Source: Streptomyces zingiberis (GTDB lineage: Bacteria > Actinomycetota > Actinomycetes > Streptomycetales > Streptomycetaceae). Taken from it: DNA of 64,000 bases. Within the stretch, counting starts at the first letter, position 1. Each line of letters starts with the position of its first letter. The stretch covers positions 62,001 to 126,000 of the forward strand of contig NZ_JAATEN010000001.1 of NCBI RefSeq assembly GCF_012034935.1, read 5' to 3'. Of the stretch, positions 35,012-44,004 are shown piece by piece. Made by a program: the position numbers and the translations under genes. Below the pieces are notes generated by a model. The model worked only from the letters and a program-made list of their open reading frames with translations, did no database searches and was not told where the DNA came from.

Positions 35012-36012
35012 CCGGGCCTCCCGTGTGCCACCGGACCGCCCACGGCGCCGCGGGACAGGGCCGGAGCGCGTCCCGCACCCGACCCGACGACTCCTCCGCC
35101 GCCGTCCCGCCCCAGCCCCGCATCCTCCTCGGCCGCCCGCACGATCCGGCCGGTCCAGGCCAGGCCGGCGGCTTCGAGTGCCGCCCCCGTGAGCAGACAG
35201 GCCAGCCCGGGCGGAGTGTGCAGCAGCACACGAAGTGGTCCTGCGCCCAGGGCACCGCCCATCAGCAGGCCGAAGACGGGGAGCAGGGCCAGCAGCGCGG
35301 CCGTGGACCGGGTGCCGGCGAGCTGACTCCGCAGGTCCTCTCGCTGATCGCGTTCGGCCCGCAGGGCGACGGCCACCCGTTCGAGCCCGGAGGCGAGGCC
35401 GGCACCGGCGCCGGCGGCCGCCTGCCAGCACGCCGCCGCACCGCCCAGCCCTGCCGCGCCCGGCCGGCGGGCGGCCCGCCGCAAGGCTTCCGCCACATCA
35501 CCGCCGTACCGGGCGGCGGCCCGGACCGCTGCCTCCCCGCCTCCCGGGGGCGGAAAGCCGAGCAGCGCCTGCCCCGGCTGCCGGCCCGCCCGCAGTTCGG
35601 CGGCGACGACGGCGCACCACTCGATGACCTCCGCCGCCAGCCGTTCACGGTCCCGGGCTCTCTGCCGGCGCCGCAGCAGCCGCCGGACCACGGGCACGCC
35701 CGCGGCCGCCGCCACCACCGGCAGCGGTGACGCTCCGACCAAGCCGACCAGGCCCCCCGCGGGCAGACACCACCAGGCCGGTCCGCCCCAGGCCCGCGCG
35801 CGCTCCCACCACTCCGGCACACGCACGAACCACCCGGCGGGTCCCGTGCGGCCCGCCCTGGAGCCGGCCGCCCACGGGCCCGGAAAAAGCCGCGCCGCTC
35901 TCCGGCGCCGCTCCCGCCGGCGGAACCCGGTGAGCCCCGCCCACAGGCAGAGCGCCACGCCGAGCCCTCCACCGGTCACCGCCCCGACGACGGCGCCCAC
36001 GCCCCCGGTCAC
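35008..36012 (-). CDS. type II secretion F-domain membrane protein (TadB-like)
   Basis: A 334-residue protein with N-terminal helices and a T2SF domain (ERLAAEVIEWCAVVAAELRAGRQPGQALLG). The C-terminal part returns to the membrane. The start is the GTG in the GTGA overlap with the ATPase gene; no separate ribosome site is needed. The last 40 residues are Gly/Arg-rich and probably disordered. It pairs with the TadC-like protein downstream. Confidence 0.9.
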   Translation of the reverse strand: MTGGVGAVVGAVTGGGLGVALCLWAGLTGFRRRERRRRAARLFPGPWAAGSRAGRTGPAGWFVRVPEWWERARAWGGPAWWCLPAGGLVGLVGASPLPVVAAAAGVPVVRRLLRRRQRARDRERLAAEVIEWCAVVAAELRAGRQPGQALLGFPPPGGGEAAVRAAARYGGDVAEALRRAARRPGAAGLGGAAACWQAAAGAGAGLASGLERVAVALRAERDQREDLRSQLAGTRSTAALLALLPVFGLLMGGALGAGPLRVLLHTPPGLACLLTGAALEAAGLAWTGRIVRAAEEDAGLGRDGGGGVVGSGAGRAPALSRGAVGGPVAHGRPG

Positions 36013-37331
36013 CACGCGCCTCCCGGCACATCGGCTCCGTCCGGGCCGGCGATCCCCAGCAGGCGGCTCAACCGCGGCCATCCGGGCCCGAGACCGGGTC
36101 CGCGGGCCCCGGGCCCCCACACCGCGGCCGGGACCGTGGCGACCAGCCCGGCGTCGTTCCGTTCCAGGACGTGCATCTCGGCGATCCGGCGCAGGCCGCT
36201 GCGCCGGTCCCGCACCAGGTGGACGACGACGGACACCGCCGCGGCCAGCTGGCTGTGGAGCGCGGCCCGGTCGAGACCCGCGGTGGAGCCGAGCGCCTCC
36301 AGCCGGGCGGGAACGTCCGCGGCCGCGTTGGCATGGACGGTTCCACACCCGTCGTGCCCGGTGTTGAGGGCCGAGAGGAGCTCGGTCACCTCCGGCCCGC
36401 GGACCTCCCCGACCACCAGCCGGTCCGGCCGCATGCGCAGCGCCTGGCGCACCAGGTCCCGCAAGGTGACGTGGCCGGCGCCCTCCTGGTTCGGCGGGCG
36501 GCTCTCCAGCCGCACCACGTGTGGATGCTCGGGACGCAACTCCGCCGAGTCCTCGGCCAGCACGATGCGCTCGGCCGGGCCCACGAGTCCCAGCAGACTG
36601 GCGAGCAGGGTGGTCTTGCCGACCCCGGCGCCGCCGCTGACCAGGAAGGAGAGCCGGGCCGCCAGCAGTGCCCGCAGCAGTGGTTCGCCACCGGGCGGCA
36701 CGGTGCCCGCCGCGACCAGCTGGGCCAGGCCGAACGCCTTCGGCCGGACCACCCGCAGCGACAGACAGGTACAGCCGACCGCCACCGGGGGGAGCACCGC
36801 GTGCAGCCGTGTGCCGTCGGGGAGACGGGCGTCCACCCAGGGACGCGCGTCGTCCAGGCGGCGGCCGGCCACGGCGGCGAGGCGCTGGGCCAGCCCGCGC
36901 ACTGCCCCGGCGTCGGCGAATCCGGCGTCGGCGGGCTCCAGTCCCCGGCCCCGGTCGACCCATACCCGGTCGGGGGCCGTGACCAGCACATCCGTGACGG
37001 CCGGATCCGCCAGCAGGGGCTCGAGAGGCCCGGCCCCCACCAGCTCCGAGCGCAGCGCGGTCACCACGGCGAGCACCTCGGCGTCACCGAGGAGCCTCCC
37101 CTGGGTCCGGAGGGCGGCGGCCACCCGCGCCGGGGTGGGCTCCGCGCCCGTCTCGGCGAGCCGCAGCCGGACCGCGTCGACCAGCGACGGTGGCACCAGG
37201 GCGTTGCCGCCCCGGCCCGTTCCGGTGCCGTCCCGCGGGGAAGCGCCGGCCGGAGGCGCCGGCCAGGCCGCGGGGAGGCTCCCCGCCGGGCGGCGCGCCG
37301 GCCGCGGGCTTCTCGTCTCCGCTCCGTTCAC
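36009..37331 (-). CDS. TadA/CpaF-type secretion ATPase
   Basis: A 440-residue hexameric motor ATPase. An N-terminal domain with AVTDVLVTAPDRVWVDRG precedes the catalytic core: Walker A SGGAGVGKTTLL, the Asp box LAEDSAEL, Walker B/His boxes MRPDRLVVGEVRGPE and TGHDGCGTVHAN. It powers assembly of the small pilin. The N-terminal 45 residues are a Pro/Gly-rich tail. It overlaps ssd by ATGA. Confidence 0.94.
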   Translation of the reverse strand: MNGAETRSPRPARRPAGSLPAAWPAPPAGASPRDGTGTGRGGNALVPPSLVDAVRLRLAETGAEPTPARVAAALRTQGRLLGDAEVLAVVTALRSELVGAGPLEPLLADPAVTDVLVTAPDRVWVDRGRGLEPADAGFADAGAVRGLAQRLAAVAGRRLDDARPWVDARLPDGTRLHAVLPPVAVGCTCLSLRVVRPKAFGLAQLVAAGTVPPGGEPLLRALLAARLSFLVSGGAGVGKTTLLASLLGLVGPAERIVLAEDSAELRPEHPHVVRLESRPPNQEGAGHVTLRDLVRQALRMRPDRLVVGEVRGPEVTELLSALNTGHDGCGTVHANAAADVPARLEALGSTAGLDRAALHSQLAAAVSVVVHLVRDRRSGLRRIAEMHVLERNDAGLVATVPAAVWGPGARGPGLGPGWPRLSRLLGIAGPDGADVPGGAW

Positions 37332-38434
37332 GGGGTGACACCCCCGTCCACGGCCGAGGCGTGTGCCCAGAAGGCAGAACTGAACCGGGCCAGCGGACCC
37401 CGCGCGTCATCACCCGGCACGAACTCCGCAGGTGCCTCGGCGGGGAGGCCGGGCTCCGGTGGGATCTCCCCGGCGAGGGGGAGACCGAGTACCGCCGCGA
37501 TCTCCTCGTCGCCCAGCCCGGCCTCGCAGGGCCCGCGCACCACCACCCGGAGGTCCGGGAGCACGGGGCGCACCGCGGAGACCACCCGCCGGGCCGCGGC
37601 GACGGACCTCAGCCCGGCCGATACGACCAGCAGCCCCAGATCGAGCTGGCTCAGGGCCTCCGCGACCGTCTCGTCCACCCGGCGGGGAAGGTCCACGACC
37701 ACGGCGCCACCCCGCCGCCGTGCCGCGGAGAGCACCGCGCGCATGGCCTGCGGATCCACGGTCACCGCGTCTCCCCGGTCCCAGCTCAGCAACCGCAGCG
37801 AACGCAGGCTCGGGAGCGACTCCTCCAGCGCGGCGGCGGCCACCCGGCCGCGTGAGTGGGCGAAGGCCGGCCAGCGCAGCCCTCGCGCGCCCTCTCCGGC
37901 GAGCAGGACGTCCAGCCCGCCGCCGAGAGGGTCGCCGTCGACCAGCATGGTGCGCCGGCCCTCACGGGCCGCGGTGACCGCGAGGGCGCAGGCGAGGGTG
38001 GACGCCCCGGCCCCGCCACGGCCGCCGATGACGCCCACGGACAGGGCGGGGGAGGCCGTCCCCTCCACCGCGTCCGCGATCCGGTCCACCAGCCAGGCCT
38101 CACAGCCGGGAAGCGGCACGACATGATCGGCACCGATGCCCACCGCCCGCCGCCAGATGTCCTGGCCGCGGGGGTGCCGTCCGACCAGCAGCACCCCCGG
38201 TCTCCGGACGGTGGCACGCAACCGGGGAACGGCGTCGTCCCCGACGAGCACCAAGGGCGGCCGCTCCCAGCCACTCGGCTCCGGAGGACCGTGGCAGACC
38301 TCCGGCTCCGTGCCCGCGGCGGCACACAACCGCAGCAGGTCGTCCAGGAGTTGATCGTCCTCGGTGACCACCAGGGGTGGTCCCGGCTCCGGTAAGGCGT
38401 TTTCCCACCGACCGGAAGTACTCGGTCCGTTCAT
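37328..38434 (-). CDS. ssd: septum-site-determining protein Ssd, CpaE/MinD-like
   Basis: A 368-residue protein with an N-terminal receiver-like domain (about 20-120) and a ParA/MinD-type domain. The deviant Walker A reads GGRGGAGAST at 137-146, so both signature lysines of active MinD/ParA (KGGVGKT) are replaced by Arg and Ala. Walker A' is VDGDPLGGGLD. Ssd proteins of mycobacteria affect septation and dormancy responses, and CpaE localises Tad pili. It is the first gene of the seven-gene cluster. The altered P-loop suggests binding without normal ATP turnover. Confidence 0.88.
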   Translation of the reverse strand: MNGPSTSGRWENALPEPGPPLVVTEDDQLLDDLLRLCAAAGTEPEVCHGPPEPSGWERPPLVLVGDDAVPRLRATVRRPGVLLVGRHPRGQDIWRRAVGIGADHVVPLPGCEAWLVDRIADAVEGTASPALSVGVIGGRGGAGASTLACALAVTAAREGRRTMLVDGDPLGGGLDVLLAGEGARGLRWPAFAHSRGRVAAAALEESLPSLRSLRLLSWDRGDAVTVDPQAMRAVLSAARRRGGAVVVDLPRRVDETVAEALSQLDLGLLVVSAGLRSVAAARRVVSAVRPVLPDLRVVVRGPCEAGLGDEEIAAVLGLPLAGEIPPEPGLPAEAPAEFVPGDDARGPLARFSSAFWAHASAVDGGVTP

Positions 38435-38940
38435 GGCGTCTCCCCTCTCGCTTCACACAACTCACTCGGCGGGCCCTCGCGGGGGCCGGTGAGAACGGCG
38501 GGGAACGCCGGGCACACCGGGAACGCGGGGAACACGCGGAATCAGCGTGAGGCGAACGGGGAAATCTCGTGGATCTTGGTTCTAATCTGTGGACAACTCA
38601 GCGGTTGTGAATATCCACACCACCTAAACAGGTGACTTCCGTTCCGCAGCGAATCCATTACGCTGGGTAGCGGGGTAGACCTGGGTGACAGGACCCCGGC
38701 ACACGCCGGGGCCGCACGCGCCTGAGCGGCGGCAGAAGCGGAAAACCCACCCGGACATGCGACGACCCCCGCCGGGGGGGAGAGCGGGGGTCGTCCCCAC
38801 GGCCGACTCGGGGGGGGAGGAGTCGGACCGGGTTAGCACGGTCGCGAACGATCCGTGACTTCCATGGTGTACCCGAGGCCCTTCTCAGGCAAACCCACAC
38901 GCCTCAGCTTACGCCGAATGGAGGGCCTTATGCTCACCTG
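38435..38940. promoter_or_regulatory. divergent regulatory region of ssd cluster and HAD gene
   Basis: About 500 bases. The part at 38560-38660 is AT-richer than its surroundings and likely holds the promoter of the Tad cluster. Homopolymer G runs of 7-8 flank the hairpin at 38761. No gene was found. Confidence 0.5.
38761..38795. terminator. strong hairpin between divergent genes
   Basis: Perfect 12-bp stem (GACGACCCCCGC / GCGGGGGTCGTC) with an 11-base G-rich loop. It lies upstream of both flanking genes, so it is either an isolating terminator, an attenuator in the leader of the HAD gene, or an operator. Confidence 0.55.
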
Positions 38941-39783
38941 GTGGAAAACCACTCCGTGCCCCGCACCGCAGCCTTCTTCGACCTGGACAAGACGGTCATT
39001 GCCAAGTCGAGCGCACTGGCCTTCAGCACGTCCTTCTACCGGGGCGGCCTCATCAACCGCAGGACGGTCCTGCGCACGGCCTACGCCCAGTTCGTCTTTC
39101 TGCTCGGAAGCGCCGACCACGACCAGACGGAGCGCATGCGGCAGTACCTCTCCGCACTCTGCCGCGGCTGGAACGTCCAGCAGGTACGGGAGATCGTCGC
39201 CGAGACGCTCCACGACCTGATCGACCCGATCATCTACGAGGAGGCCGCCTCGCTCATCGAGCGGCACCGCGCCGCCGGGCACGATGTCGTGATCGTCAGC
39301 TCCTCGGGCGCCGAGGTGGTCGAGCCCATCAGCCGGCTGCTCGGGGCGGACCGGGCGGTCGCCACCCGGATGGCCGTCGCGGACGGCTGTTACACCGGCG
39401 AGGTGGAGTACTACGCCTACGGCCCGGCCAAGGCCGAGGCGGTCGCCGCACTGGCCGAGAGCGAGGGGTACGACCTCGACCGCTGCTACGCCTACAGCGA
39501 CTCCGTCACGGACCTGCCCATGCTGGAGGCCGTCGGCCATCCGCACGCCGTGAACCCCGGCCGCGGTCTGCGCCGTGAGGCGGTGGCACGCGGCTGGCCC
39601 GTCCTCTCCTTCGACCGGCCGGTCCGGCTGAAGGGGCGGATGCCCTCCCTCTCGCTCCCCGGATGGCCCCCGGAACGCCCGCGCCCCGTGGTCGTCGCCG
39701 CCGCGGCGGTGGCCACCGCCGTGGCCACCGCGGGGCTGGTCTGGTACGTCGGGCGCCGCCGGAGCGCGTACGCCCGGATCTGA
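38941..39783 (+). CDS. HAD-IB family hydrolase with C-terminal membrane anchor
   Basis: A 280-residue phosphatase of the SerB-like HAD-IB group. Motif I is FFDLDKT (nucleophile Asp in DLDKT), motif II VIVSSSG, motif III the Lys in GPAKAEA, motif IV YSDSVTDLPML. A C-terminal helix (VVVAAAAVATAVATAGLVWYV) and basic tail would anchor it to the membrane. Related proteins hydrolyse phosphate monoesters such as lysophosphatidate. The start is the GTG giving MENHSVPRTA; a GGAGGG lies rather far upstream. Confidence 0.9.
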   Translation: MENHSVPRTAAFFDLDKTVIAKSSALAFSTSFYRGGLINRRTVLRTAYAQFVFLLGSADHDQTERMRQYLSALCRGWNVQQVREIVAETLHDLIDPIIYEEAASLIERHRAAGHDVVIVSSSGAEVVEPISRLLGADRAVATRMAVADGCYTGEVEYYAYGPAKAEAVAALAESEGYDLDRCYAYSDSVTDLPMLEAVGHPHAVNPGRGLRREAVARGWPVLSFDRPVRLKGRMPSLSLPGWPPERPRPVVVAAAAVATAVATAGLVWYVGRRRSAYARI

Positions 39784-40081
39784 GCGGGCGGGGGCGGCAC
39801 GGACAGCGCCCCCGGGGGTTCCGCTTACGGGGCCGGAGGAGTACAAAGAAGGGACCGGCCCGCGAGACCGGGAGAACGCCGAAGGCGGCTGCATGCCCCC
39901 GGGCCCCTGGCCCCTGAAGCGTCTCCGGCATCTGCCGACGGCCCCACGGACCGCGCACGGAAACTGGGCACCCACGCGACGCCGACCCGTCGAATACGGG
40001 CCAGACGCACCAGGTGACGGACGCCGTACCGCCCTGACGCGCAGACCGGACGCACGCACTGGTAACCCGGCGGACGTGCCG

Positions 40082-40107
40082 GCGGCGGTACCGCGAGGTA
40101 CCGCCGC
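40082..40107. terminator. likely bidirectional terminator
   Basis: Perfect 11-bp inverted repeat (GCGGCGGTACC / GGTACCGCCGC) with a GCGA loop, in the 518-base gap between the converging HAD and Fic-like genes. The rest of that gap shows no gene. Confidence 0.6.
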
Positions 40108-40301
40108 ATCATCGTCCGCGCGTTCGAGCCCGGAGAGCCGCAGAGGGCGCCCACCCGCACCGCTCCACCGGGCTCGCGCCACCACCCCGGCCGCATTCCG
40201 CTTCGCCCTCCCCGCGAGCCCCCGCGCCGGTGACGGCGAGCGCCCCTCCCGCTCCGGCGGCCCGGCCGGTCCGCGGCTCCCCGCCCCGGCCTCCCGGGCG
40301 G

Positions 40302-41123
40302 TCAGGCGGCTCCCCGTTGCAGCGCCTCGCAGACGGCGGCGCTCTCCCGCGCCCCGAGTTCGGCCGCCCGGCCGCAGTGGGCGATCCAGGCCGCCAGGCC
40401 GTCGGGCGACCCGGTCGAGTAGGCCCCGAGCGCCTCCGCGTAGGCCTGCGGCCCCAGTTCGGCGTGGCCCACCTCGGCCGGGCACACCGCCTTGGGGTCC
40501 AGCCCGCCGCCGATCAGCACGATGCGCTCGGCGGCCCGGGCCACCAGGCCGTTGTGCGAGCCGAACGGCCGCAGGGCCAGCAGTTCCCCGTGCACCACGG
40601 CCGCCGTGACCAGCGACGGTGCCGCACTGCCCGCAACCAGCAGGCCGGCCAGCCCGTCCAGCCGGCCCGCGACCTCGGCCGCGTCCGGGAGGTCCAGCTC
40701 CACCTGTGGCTCGTCCACCGGTTCACCCGCCCGCCGCGGGCGGCCCACCCTGTCCTCGGGCGCCGCGCCGGAGGCGGCCACCAGATGCAGCCGGGCCAGC
40801 ACCCGCAGCGGTGACTGCCGCCACACGCCGAGCAGTTGTCCCGACTCCGCCGTCAGCCTCAGGGCCGCACCCACGGTCCGGGGCTCGTCCCCGGAGCCGA
40901 AGTCGGTGCGCCGGCGCACCTCCTCCAGCGCCCAGTCGGCCCCGGCGAGCGCGGCGGAGGCGCGCGCGCCGCGCAGCGCCGCCTCGGAGGTGATCTCGTT
41001 GCTCCGGCGGCGCATGACCCGGTGGCCGTAGACCCGGTCCACGGCCTTCCGTACGGATTCCACGGAGTCGGCCACGCCCGGGAGGGCGCCGAGGGCGGCG
41101 AGCGGATCGGCATTCGTACGCAT
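40302..41123 (-). CDS. Fic/Fido-fold protein with degenerate active-site motif
   Basis: A 273-residue helical protein. Residues 178-200 (HGELLALRPFGSHNGLVA...) align with the Fic helix-loop-helix, whose active form is HPFxxGNGRxxR. Here the catalytic His is R185, and GNGR is replaced by HNGL; the final Arg (R196) remains. Near the N-terminus SNEITSEAALRGARASAALAG resembles the segment carrying the inhibitory helix of some Fic proteins. It is unlikely to be a normal AMP-transferase and may bind nucleotides or proteins. The start is ATG at 41123 with AGGG upstream; a GTG 18 bases earlier is an alternative. It diverges from the ATPase gene at 41225. Confidence 0.75.
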   Translation of the reverse strand: MRTNADPLAALGALPGVADSVESVRKAVDRVYGHRVMRRRSNEITSEAALRGARASAALAGADWALEEVRRRTDFGSGDEPRTVGAALRLTAESGQLLGVWRQSPLRVLARLHLVAASGAAPEDRVGRPRRAGEPVDEPQVELDLPDAAEVAGRLDGLAGLLVAGSAAPSLVTAAVVHGELLALRPFGSHNGLVARAAERIVLIGGGLDPKAVCPAEVGHAELGPQAYAEALGAYSTGSPDGLAAWIAHCGRAAELGARESAAVCEALQRGAA

Positions 41124-41224
41124 GGCGAAGACCCTACGCACTCCGCCGCCGAACCCCCCGAAGGAGTGGTCTCACCCGCCACCGTTCGACACCCAGGGCA
41201 CCCGTTCCACTACCCTAGGTGAAC

Positions 41225-42211
41225 ATGAAGATCGCTTTCGTGGGAAAGGGTGGCAGCGGCAAGACCACGCTGTCCTCGCTGTTCATCCGCCATCTCGCCG
41301 CCGCCCGGGTTCCGGTGCTGGCCGTCGACGCCGACATCAACCAGCACCTGGGCCCGGCCCTCGGCCTCGGCGAGGAGGAGGCCGCCGCCCTCCCGGCGAT
41401 GGGCGGCCATCTGCCGCTGATCAAGGACTGGCTGCGCGGCACCAACCCCCGCATCACCTCGGCCGAGACCATGATCAAGACAACGCCGCCGGGCGAGGGG
41501 TCGCGGCTGCTCAGCCTGACCGGGGACAACCCGGTCTTCGCGGCCTGCGCCCGCACCGTCCCGCTCGACGACGGAGAGGCGCGGCTGATGGTCACCGGGC
41601 CGTTCACCGAGGCGGATCTCGGCGTGGCCTGCTACCACTCCAAGACCGGGGCCGTCGAGCTCTGCCTCAACCACCTCGTGGACGGCCGGGAGGAGTACGT
41701 CGTCGTCGACATGACAGCCGGCTCCGACTCCTTCGCCTCAGGGATGTTCACCCGCTTCGACCTGACCTTCCTGGTGGCCGAGCCGACCCGCAAGGGCGTC
41801 GCCGTCCACCGCCAGTACCGGGAGTACGCCCGGGACTTCGGCGTCGCGCTGCGGGTGGTCGGCAACAAGGTGCAGAGCCCGGACGACCTCGCCTTCCTGC
41901 GCGAGGAGACGGGGGACGACCTCATCGCGGCCTTCGGCCACTCCGACTGGGTCCGGTCCATGGAGAAGGGCCGGCCACCGCGGTTCGGCCAGCTGGAGGA
42001 GGCGAACCGGGAGGTTCTGCGTACGCTGCACGAGGCCGCCGACGCCCGCTACGGCCGGCGGGACCGGCACCGGTACACACGCCAGATGGTCCACTTCCAC
42101 CTGCGGAACGCGGCGAGCTGGGGCAACGCGCGGACCGGCACGGATCTCGCCGCCCAGGTCGACCCGGACTTCGTCCTCGACGAGCGGAACGCCTCCCCGC
42201 AGCCCGCGTGA
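41225..42211 (+). CDS. CooC-like P-loop ATPase
   Basis: A 328-residue SIMIBI-class ATPase. The N-terminal MKIAFVGKGGSGKTT is a deviant Walker A with the signature Lys; VDADINQHL is the switch I Asp and VVVDMTAGSDSFASG the switch II. CooC-type proteins load metal into dehydrogenases, and relatives act as maturation or partition factors. No metalloenzyme gene is nearby, so the client is unknown. The start is the ATG at 41225 with AGGTG upstream. It runs divergently from the Fic-like gene. Confidence 0.88.
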   Translation: MKIAFVGKGGSGKTTLSSLFIRHLAAARVPVLAVDADINQHLGPALGLGEEEAAALPAMGGHLPLIKDWLRGTNPRITSAETMIKTTPPGEGSRLLSLTGDNPVFAACARTVPLDDGEARLMVTGPFTEADLGVACYHSKTGAVELCLNHLVDGREEYVVVDMTAGSDSFASGMFTRFDLTFLVAEPTRKGVAVHRQYREYARDFGVALRVVGNKVQSPDDLAFLREETGDDLIAAFGHSDWVRSMEKGRPPRFGQLEEANREVLRTLHEAADARYGRRDRHRYTRQMVHFHLRNAASWGNARTGTDLAAQVDPDFVLDERNASPQPA

Positions 42212-42310
42212 CGGCCGGCACGACAGCCGGCGGAACGACCGGTGCAAGGCCGGAGGAACACCGGGCGTACGGAGCAGCCGGCGCGCCCCGCGCTGCCGGC
42301 CACCGGCTGC

Positions 42311-42418
42311 CGGGCCACCGGGCCACCGGGCCACCGGGCCACCGGGCCACCGGGCCACCGGGCCACCGGGCCACCGGGCCACCGGGCTACCGGGCTACCG
42401 GGCTACCGGGCTACCGGA
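42311..42418. repeat. 9-bp tandem repeat, 12 copies
   Basis: CGGGCCACC-type units repeat without interruption; the last few read CGGGCTACC. The array ends inside the stop region of the deacetylase gene (42411), so its right edge supplies the terminal Arg codon and stop. It sits between two converging genes. Confidence 0.92.
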
Positions 42419-43646
42419 GAAGGCTTTCCCAGCCCGCCGCGGGCCGCTGCCCGACGCCCAGGGTGCGCAGTGCGGCGAGCACCCGCGGATCCTGGGCGTC
42501 CAGCCAGTCGGCCAGCTGCTTGAAGGTCACGCAGCGCACGTCGGCCAGCGGGCAGATCTCCTTGATGACCTCTTCGACGGCGCGCATGTAGACGCCACCG
42601 TTCCAGGACTCGAAGTGGTTGCCGACGAAGAAGGGTGCCCGGTTGCCGTCGTGGGCCCGCCGGAATCCCTCCAGGAGCCCGTCCCGCATCTGCCGTCCCC
42701 ATTCCTCGTGCCGGGCGGGATCGCCCCGTGAGGTGCCCGACTGATTGGCGAGGAAGTTGTAGTCCATCGAGAGCGTCTCGAACCGGCGCCCCGGGAAGGG
42801 GATCTGCTGCAGCGGGAAGTCCCAGATCCCTCCCCGCTTCGACGGCCACACCTGCAGGCCCCCCGGTGAGCTGGCGTCGTAGCGGAAACCCTGCTCGGCC
42901 GCGGCGGGCAGCAGCCGGTCCCGGCCCTGGAGACACGGGGTGCGGCCGCCGACGAGTTCCCGGGCGTAGTCGAAGGGCAGGGGAGGCATGGCGCCGAGCC
43001 CGGCATGGGTCTTCCACGTCCTGACGAAGTCCTCGGCCTGCCGGAGTTCGCTGCGCCACTCGTCGGTCGTCCATGTTCCGACGCCCCGGTCCGCACCGCA
43101 GAAGTGGCCGTTGAAGTGGGTGCCGATCTCATTGCCCTCCAGCCAGGCGGCACGGAGCTGTTCCGCGGTGGCCCGGACACCACCGGGGTCGTTGAAGCCG
43201 ATGTCCGAGGAGCCGGGTGCGTGCCGCGGCGGCTTGTACACCTCGCGCCGGGTGTGCGGCAGGAGGTACACGCCGCTGAGGAAGTAGGTCATCTTCGCGT
43301 CGTACTCCCGGCCGATCCGGCGGAAGTGGGAGAAGAGGCGCTGGCCGTCCTCACCCGCCCCGTCCCAGGAGAAGACCACGAACTGCGGGGGCGGGCTCCC
43401 CGGGGCCAGCCGCTCGGGCAGGGGCTGGTGGGGCTGGCTGCCGGTGTGGGCGGTGGACCCGTCGCCGATGAGCCGGACGGCGCCCGGCATCTCCCTCTTC
43501 CCGGCCGGGCCCTGCTGTCCCTGATCGCTGTCCCCGCCGTCCCGGGAACAGGCGGCGGTGAGGGTCAGCGCCGCGAGTGCCGGCAGAGCAAACAGAGCGA
43601 GGAGGGTACGGGCCGCCCCGGTGGCCGCTCTCCGTGCGGTGGCCAT
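42411..43646 (-). CDS. secreted polysaccharide deacetylase-like lipoprotein
   Basis: A 411-residue lipoprotein: a Tat-like Arg-rich N-terminus, a hydrophobic stretch and lipobox LTAAC (C33). The mature domain has a NodB-type layout: FSWDGAGEDGQ with the first Asp, and EIGTHFNGHFC with a His-x(3)-His pair for metal; SMDYNF and GNHFESW may complete the site. It probably acts on cell-wall or extracellular glycans. AGAGGCGG precedes the ATG. The C-terminal end adjoins a 9-bp tandem repeat array. Confidence 0.85.
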   Translation of the reverse strand: MATARRAATGAARTLLALFALPALAALTLTAACSRDGGDSDQGQQGPAGKREMPGAVRLIGDGSTAHTGSQPHQPLPERLAPGSPPPQFVVFSWDGAGEDGQRLFSHFRRIGREYDAKMTYFLSGVYLLPHTRREVYKPPRHAPGSSDIGFNDPGGVRATAEQLRAAWLEGNEIGTHFNGHFCGADRGVGTWTTDEWRSELRQAEDFVRTWKTHAGLGAMPPLPFDYARELVGGRTPCLQGRDRLLPAAAEQGFRYDASSPGGLQVWPSKRGGIWDFPLQQIPFPGRRFETLSMDYNFLANQSGTSRGDPARHEEWGRQMRDGLLEGFRRAHDGNRAPFFVGNHFESWNGGVYMRAVEEVIKEICPLADVRCVTFKQLADWLDAQDPRVLAALRTLGVGQRPAAGWESLLR

Positions 43647-44004
43647 CGGATCCGCCTCTCTTCCGGTCTTCCGGTCTTCCCGCGGATCCGGGTCCCTCCG
43701 GTTCCGCGGCCCGTCCCCGGTCCCGTCCCCCGGCTCCCCGAGCGGCGCCCGCCGGGCCGTCTCTGTTCCGGTGACCCCGCCGCCGCGTTTTCACCCCGCA
43801 CGGTGGGGCTCCGGCGGCCCACTCACGGTCACACGGGCAGGAATCTACACAGAACACAACAAGCCGATAAACATACGTATTCACCCGATTGAGTCAATCG
43901 ATAGACGGTTCGCCCCGTGATGACCTCAGGACTCTTTACTCTGCATTACGAGTCGTTTACCACCCGTTGGCAAACCCAGCTCCGCAGAGCCAGGAGGCAG
44001 TCCT
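43647..44004. promoter_or_regulatory. divergent promoter region, AT-rich core
   Basis: The 358 bases separate the divergent deacetylase and SulP-carbonic anhydrase genes. At 43848-43970 the sequence turns AT-rich (ACACAACAAGCCGATAAACA and TTGAGTCAATCGATAGA), unusual here and fitting promoters or regulator sites; TTGAGTCAA is a short palindrome. No gene was found. Confidence 0.5.

Noticed and set aside
42311..42418. CRISPR array
   Set aside because: The 9-bp units are contiguous without spacers; it is a simple tandem repeat, and no cas genes are present.
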